Positions 51,113 through 53,853 of a DNA stretch of 53,853 nucleotides are shown here, piece by piece; the stretch's first letter is position 1; each line of letters begins with the position of its first letter. A program made the translations under genes and the position numbers. The notes under the pieces were generated by a model, which was not told the origin of the DNA, did not search any database, and worked only from the letters and a program-made list of their open reading frames with translations. This DNA comes from Actinoplanes cyaneus (lineage in GTDB: Bacteria; Actinomycetota; Actinomycetes; Mycobacteriales; Micromonosporaceae), in the NCBI RefSeq assembly GCF_016862095.1, contig NZ_BOMH01000054.1, positions 1 to 53,853 of the forward strand. Direction: 5' to 3'.

Positions 51113-51331
51113 CAGCAGGGCAGCCGAACCTCGACTTCGTCAGCCAGGCACGGGACGGCAGGGCATGCCGACAACCGCGCGAACCTGCCCGCGGGCAGCG
51201 ACCACTCTTCCGCGCAGCCAGCCGTCGGCAGACCAGGCCGGACGGGACGGCCTAGCCTGCCCTCCAGCCTTCCTCACGCCAAGCCTGGAACAGCTCACCG
51301 AGCATCCGCAGGTCGGCCGGCACCGGCCGCA

Positions 51332-52852
51332 TCAGGCCGGTCGGTCGTCCTCCACAGGACGGGACGGGACGGTTCCACCCGCTTTGTCGGCAGGGCCCGC
51401 GGGCGGGGCCTCCTCGACACCTGCTGGGAGGCCCGACGGGCCGGACGCCTCAGCCGGTGAGCCGGCAATCGGTGACGTGGGCGGTTGGCCGACGCTCGGC
51501 GGCATGGCGGCACCCGGCGGCGTGGTCAGTCGGGCGTCGCTCGGCGGCGTGGCGGGACCCGGCGGCGTGGGCGGTTGGGCGTCGCTCGGCGGCGTGGCCG
51601 GACCCGGTGGCGTGACAGCACCCGACGGCGGGGACGAAGAGTCGGCGGCGGGCGGTGTGGTGGGAAAGCCGCCCACGGGCGGATAGCTGTTGGGCGATGC
51701 GGGCGGCTGGGCGCCGGACAGCCCGGAAGGCGCCGGCGACGTGTGCTCAGCCGGCTCCGCAGCCGACGGCGCCGCCGGAACCCCCGTGGCCGGCGGAATC
51801 TCCGTGGCTGCCGGAAGCCCCGTAGCCGGCGGAACGCCCACGGCTGGCGGCACAGGCCGCATGTAGGCCGAAGCATCCACCGACGGAGGCACGGGCGGGG
51901 TGAAGCCGGGCGGGACGGGCGGAGCGTACGGCGAGCTCTGCGCCGGCGGGAAACTCGACGGAGCCCCACCCGTTGAGCCGGGCGGCCCGAATTGGCCAGA
52001 AGCACCAGGCGGAGCGAACGGACTGGCCGGGCTGGGCGCACCGGGCGGGTTGGGCACACCGGGCGGGCCGAACTGACCGGAAGCGAACTGACCGGGACCG
52101 AACTGAGCAGGGCCTGACGAGCCCGAGGCAGCGGGCGGGCCGTAGGGACCTGGAGCACCGGGTGCTCCAGGCGGAGCAAAGGAAGCCGGAGCGCCGGGCA
52201 CGGCATACGGTCCCTGAGCGCCGGGCGGGCCGTAGGGGCCCGGAGCGGCGAACGACTGCGGATAGGGGTTGAAGGCGGGATTGCCCTGGGCCGCCTGCGC
52301 GGGGGCGTAACCGAAGAACGTGCGGGGCGCGACCAGCAGCATCGCACCGACCGCGGCGTAGGCGAGGACCTGCAGCCCCGCGACGACGACGTTGAGGCCG
52401 ATCCAGCCCTGCGGGTACGCCGAGCCGAGCGCGTCACTGATCGAGCCCGGCGCCGGATCGCCGGAGCGCTGAGCCAGCACCGTGACGAACGAGGCCAGGC
52501 CGCCGAGCATGCCGAGCACGCAGACGACCAGCGAGACGACCCGGGCGACCCGGCTGCCGCGGCGCAGGCCCAGGCCGAGCACCACGAGGAGCGCGAAGAA
52601 CAGGATCGACAGGATCGCGGCGAGCGCGGCGTCCAGCCAGACCACGGTGACGAAGTTGTCCGCCGCTTCGCCGCTGGTCGCGCCCCGGAAGCGGCTCACC
52701 GTGCCGGCGGCGACGGCGACCGTCGCGATGGCATAGCAGAGGCCGGCCGCACCCATGAGCCAGAGCAGGAGCGAAGCCGTCGTCACGGCAGGCGGACGCG
52801 CGCTGGCGGGCGGCGGTGGCGCGGTGACGGGTGGCACGGCGGCGTAGGACAT
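51332..52852 (-). CDS. Membrane protein with four helices and long Pro-rich tail
   Basis: A 506-aa protein. The N-terminal ~175 residues hold four transmembrane helices (around 27-48, 68-92, 100-122, 148-170), similar in outline to small actinobacterial multipass proteins. The rest, about 330 residues, is low-complexity Pro/Gly/Ala with PYGPPG, QFGPPG and later TPPSDAxPPTPPG-type repeats, probably disordered. GGGAG lies 7 nt before the ATG at 52852. A much longer frame to the window edge exists but its N-terminus is an Arg/Ser-rich shadow of the next gene. No function assigned. Confidence 0.75.
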   Translation of the reverse strand: MSYAAVPPVTAPPPPASARPPAVTTASLLLWLMGAAGLCYAIATVAVAAGTVSRFRGATSGEAADNFVTVVWLDAALAAILSILFFALLVVLGLGLRRGSRVARVVSLVVCVLGMLGGLASFVTVLAQRSGDPAPGSISDALGSAYPQGWIGLNVVVAGLQVLAYAAVGAMLLVAPRTFFGYAPAQAAQGNPAFNPYPQSFAAPGPYGPPGAQGPYAVPGAPASFAPPGAPGAPGPYGPPAASGSSGPAQFGPGQFASGQFGPPGVPNPPGAPSPASPFAPPGASGQFGPPGSTGGAPSSFPPAQSSPYAPPVPPGFTPPVPPSVDASAYMRPVPPAVGVPPATGLPAATEIPPATGVPAAPSAAEPAEHTSPAPSGLSGAQPPASPNSYPPVGGFPTTPPAADSSSPPSGAVTPPGPATPPSDAQPPTPPGPATPPSDARLTTPPGAAMPPSVGQPPTSPIAGSPAEASGPSGLPAGVEEAPPAGPADKAGGTVPSRPVEDDRPA

Positions 52853-52926
52853 CGAGGGCTCCCGGTGTTCGGCTGGCTGGAAACCTACCGCGTATTCGGG
52901 ATCCGGGTCGGACGGACCGGAACGCC

Positions 52927-52959
52927 TGTGGATAACCGAACCGGCCCGCCTGTGGACAA
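52927..52959. promoter_or_regulatory. Pair of DnaA-box 9-mers
   Basis: On the minus strand TTATCCACA (52927-52935) and TTGTCCACA (52951-52959) stand in the same orientation, 24 bp apart. These are the E. coli consensus and the preferred actinobacterial form. They lie in the 154-bp spacer between the two Pro-rich genes. Confidence 0.5.
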
Positions 52960-52973
52960 GCGAGCCGGTTCGG
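52936..52973 (-). terminator. Inverted repeat after the right-edge gene
   Basis: Perfect 10-bp arms (52936-52945, 52964-52973) with an 18-nt loop, 34 bp beyond the stop at 53007. The second DnaA-like box lies in the loop; the first abuts the arm. Confidence 0.45.
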
Positions 52974-53006
52974 AAAACCTCGTGCAGGATGGGCAGGCGC
53001 CGGCGA

Positions 53007-53853
53007 TCAGGCCGAGTCGCGCGGCGGCCGCTCCTCGTCAGCCGGAGGGACGGAAGGTGCCGGAGGAGCCGGTTGGCCACTGGGTGTGGAGGGAGGCTGA
53101 GCACCATGAGACGAGCCGGGCGCCACGTCGGAGGACGGGTCGGAGGCCGAACCCGGGACCGAGCCGGACGACGGGTCGGAGGTGGCGCTGCCCTGGGCCG
53201 CGTCTGACGACGAGCCCGGAGCCGCGGGCGGCAGACCCCACGGGTCGCTCGGCGGCCCGAATGCGGACGGCGACGACGAACCCGGCTGAAGACCGGACGG
53301 CTGCGATCCGGACGGCAGCACAGGCGAGGAGGGCGGACCGGACGCGGGCGGAGCAGACGCGGGCGGAGCGGAGGACGGCTGCTGCCAAGGGTTGGCCGAG
53401 TGCTCGGGCGCACCGTAAGGCGGCGGATACGCGCCGGGCTGACCCGGATGCGGATACGCGCCAGGCTGGCCCGGATACGGCGAGGCCTGACCCGGATACG
53501 GTCCCGGCTGTCCTGAATACGGTCCCGGCTGACCCGGGAACGGCCCGGGCTGCCCTTGATACGACCCAGGCTGTCCCGGATACGCCCCCGGCTGACCCGG
53601 GTAGGACGGCGGCATTCCGGCTGGCGACCCAGGTGATGCCGGCGCCACGGGTGATCCCGGCACCCCAGGCGTCCCGGGAGGGGGTCCGTAAGAGGGCTGA
53701 CCGGGATACGGCGGAAGCCCCGGTGCAGGCTGCCCCGGCTGGCCGAAGCCCGGCTGCCCGAACTCGGCCTGCCCCTGATCAGGCTGGCCCGAACCTGGCT
53801 GCCCATAACCAGGCTGACCCGAACCCGGCTGCCCATAACTGGGCTGACCATAA
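53007..53853 (-). CDS. Low-complexity Pro/Gly/Gln-rich protein, 5' end outside the window
   Basis: An open frame enters from the right edge; about 281 residues are visible and the N-terminus is missing. The visible part has tandem repeats: first GQPGYGQPGSGQ-like, then PYPGQPGAYPGQPG-like (unit about nine residues), then a Ser/Pro/Gly-rich stretch (SSDPSSGSVPGSASDPSSD), ending DEERPPRDSA. No folded domain is visible. The track-style start at 53663 is only an internal GTG. It may be the disordered tail or head of a membrane or DUF-type protein like its neighbour. Confidence 0.6.
   Translation of the reverse strand, partial: YGQPSYGQPGSGQPGYGQPGSGQPDQGQAEFGQPGFGQPGQPAPGLPPYPGQPSYGPPPGTPGVPGSPVAPASPGSPAGMPPSYPGQPGAYPGQPGSYQGQPGPFPGQPGPYSGQPGPYPGQASPYPGQPGAYPHPGQPGAYPPPYGAPEHSANPWQQPSSAPPASAPPASGPPSSPVLPSGSQPSGLQPGSSSPSAFGPPSDPWGLPPAAPGSSSDAAQGSATSDPSSGSVPGSASDPSSDVAPGSSHGAQPPSTPSGQPAPPAPSVPPADEERPPRDSA

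Larger units (their letters stand above)
49671..51331. other. 1.66-kb region without a convincing gene
   Basis: No frame on either strand shows a domain, a good ribosome binding site and normal codon use together. It is less GC-rich than flanking genes. A minus-strand frame at 49954-50118 would give a 54-residue peptide with an internal repeat (VAQRGVV, IAQRGVM) after a possible leaderless -10 (TACGCT), but support is thin. A hairpin with 9-bp arms lies at 50516-50547. It also contains a sigma70-like promoter and degenerate 33-bp repeats, listed separately. Confidence 0.6.

Noticed and set aside
51332..53851. 839-codon single minus-strand frame to the right edge
   Set aside because: Only the part from 52852 has a start with ribosome binding site and membrane helices. 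The upstream part is Arg/Ser-rich and lies over the Pro/Gly repeat gene in another frame.

Overview
The window is chromosomal DNA from a high-GC actinomycete. GTG starts are frequent, start/stop overlaps (ATGA, GTGA) are common, GC-rich hairpins close many genes, and there are BldC, DUF3073, DUF3151 and LitR/CarH-type proteins. Gene content and order fit Streptomyces/Micromonosporaceae relatives; an Actinoplanes-like Micromonosporaceae host is my inference and was not tested by any search.

Layout. 0.3-8.2 kb is a photoprotection island: a flavin disulfide oxidoreductase, then photolyase and crtB on the minus strand, divergent from a tightly overlapping plus-strand operon crtE-crtI-idi-litR. 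8.4-8.7 kb carries tRNA-Glu, tRNA-Asp and tRNA-Phe, closed by a strong terminator. 8.8-16.7 kb is a mosaic of small genes: HicB-like, HxlR regulator, RidA, secreted RTX-repeat protein, thioesterase, cytoplasmic EF-hand-like protein, PrsW-type membrane protease, and a methyltransferase overlapping a KptA/Tpt1 RNA 2'-phosphotransferase. 16.8-19.9 kb holds bldC, a conserved actinobacterial protein, valine/leucine dehydrogenase and DUF3073.

20.3-21.6 kb holds the most interesting system: a radical SAM/SPASM enzyme and, overlapping its 3' end, an unlisted 75-aa precursor peptide whose C-terminus contains four aromatic-X-X motifs of the three-residue cyclophane RiPP type. 21.8-36.8 kb is dominated by de novo purine synthesis (purM, purF, purL, purQ, purS, purB, purD, purA). 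It is interrupted by a membrane protein with a Tyr/Gln/Gly-rich cytoplasmic tail, an ArsR regulator with a broken MFS transporter, an SCP2 protein, and a 259-bp inverted repeat. Six of the ten steps from PRPP to IMP, plus purA/purB for AMP, are here (purB also serves one IMP step).

36.8-43.4 kb: a Cys-rich lipid-kinase-like protein, DUF3151, an ADP-ribosylglycohydrolase, a LOG-like protein, two small membrane proteins, class II fructose-bisphosphate aldolase (fba) and small hypotheticals. 43.5-47.4 kb is the bacterial RNA-repair pair hen1-pnkp (ATGA overlap). A DedA membrane protein, a class II aldolase and an ArsR-type regulator follow. 49.7-51.3 kb is a 1.6-kb stretch with no convincing gene. 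The right end has two low-complexity Pro-rich genes, one running off the window, with two DnaA-box 9-mers between them.
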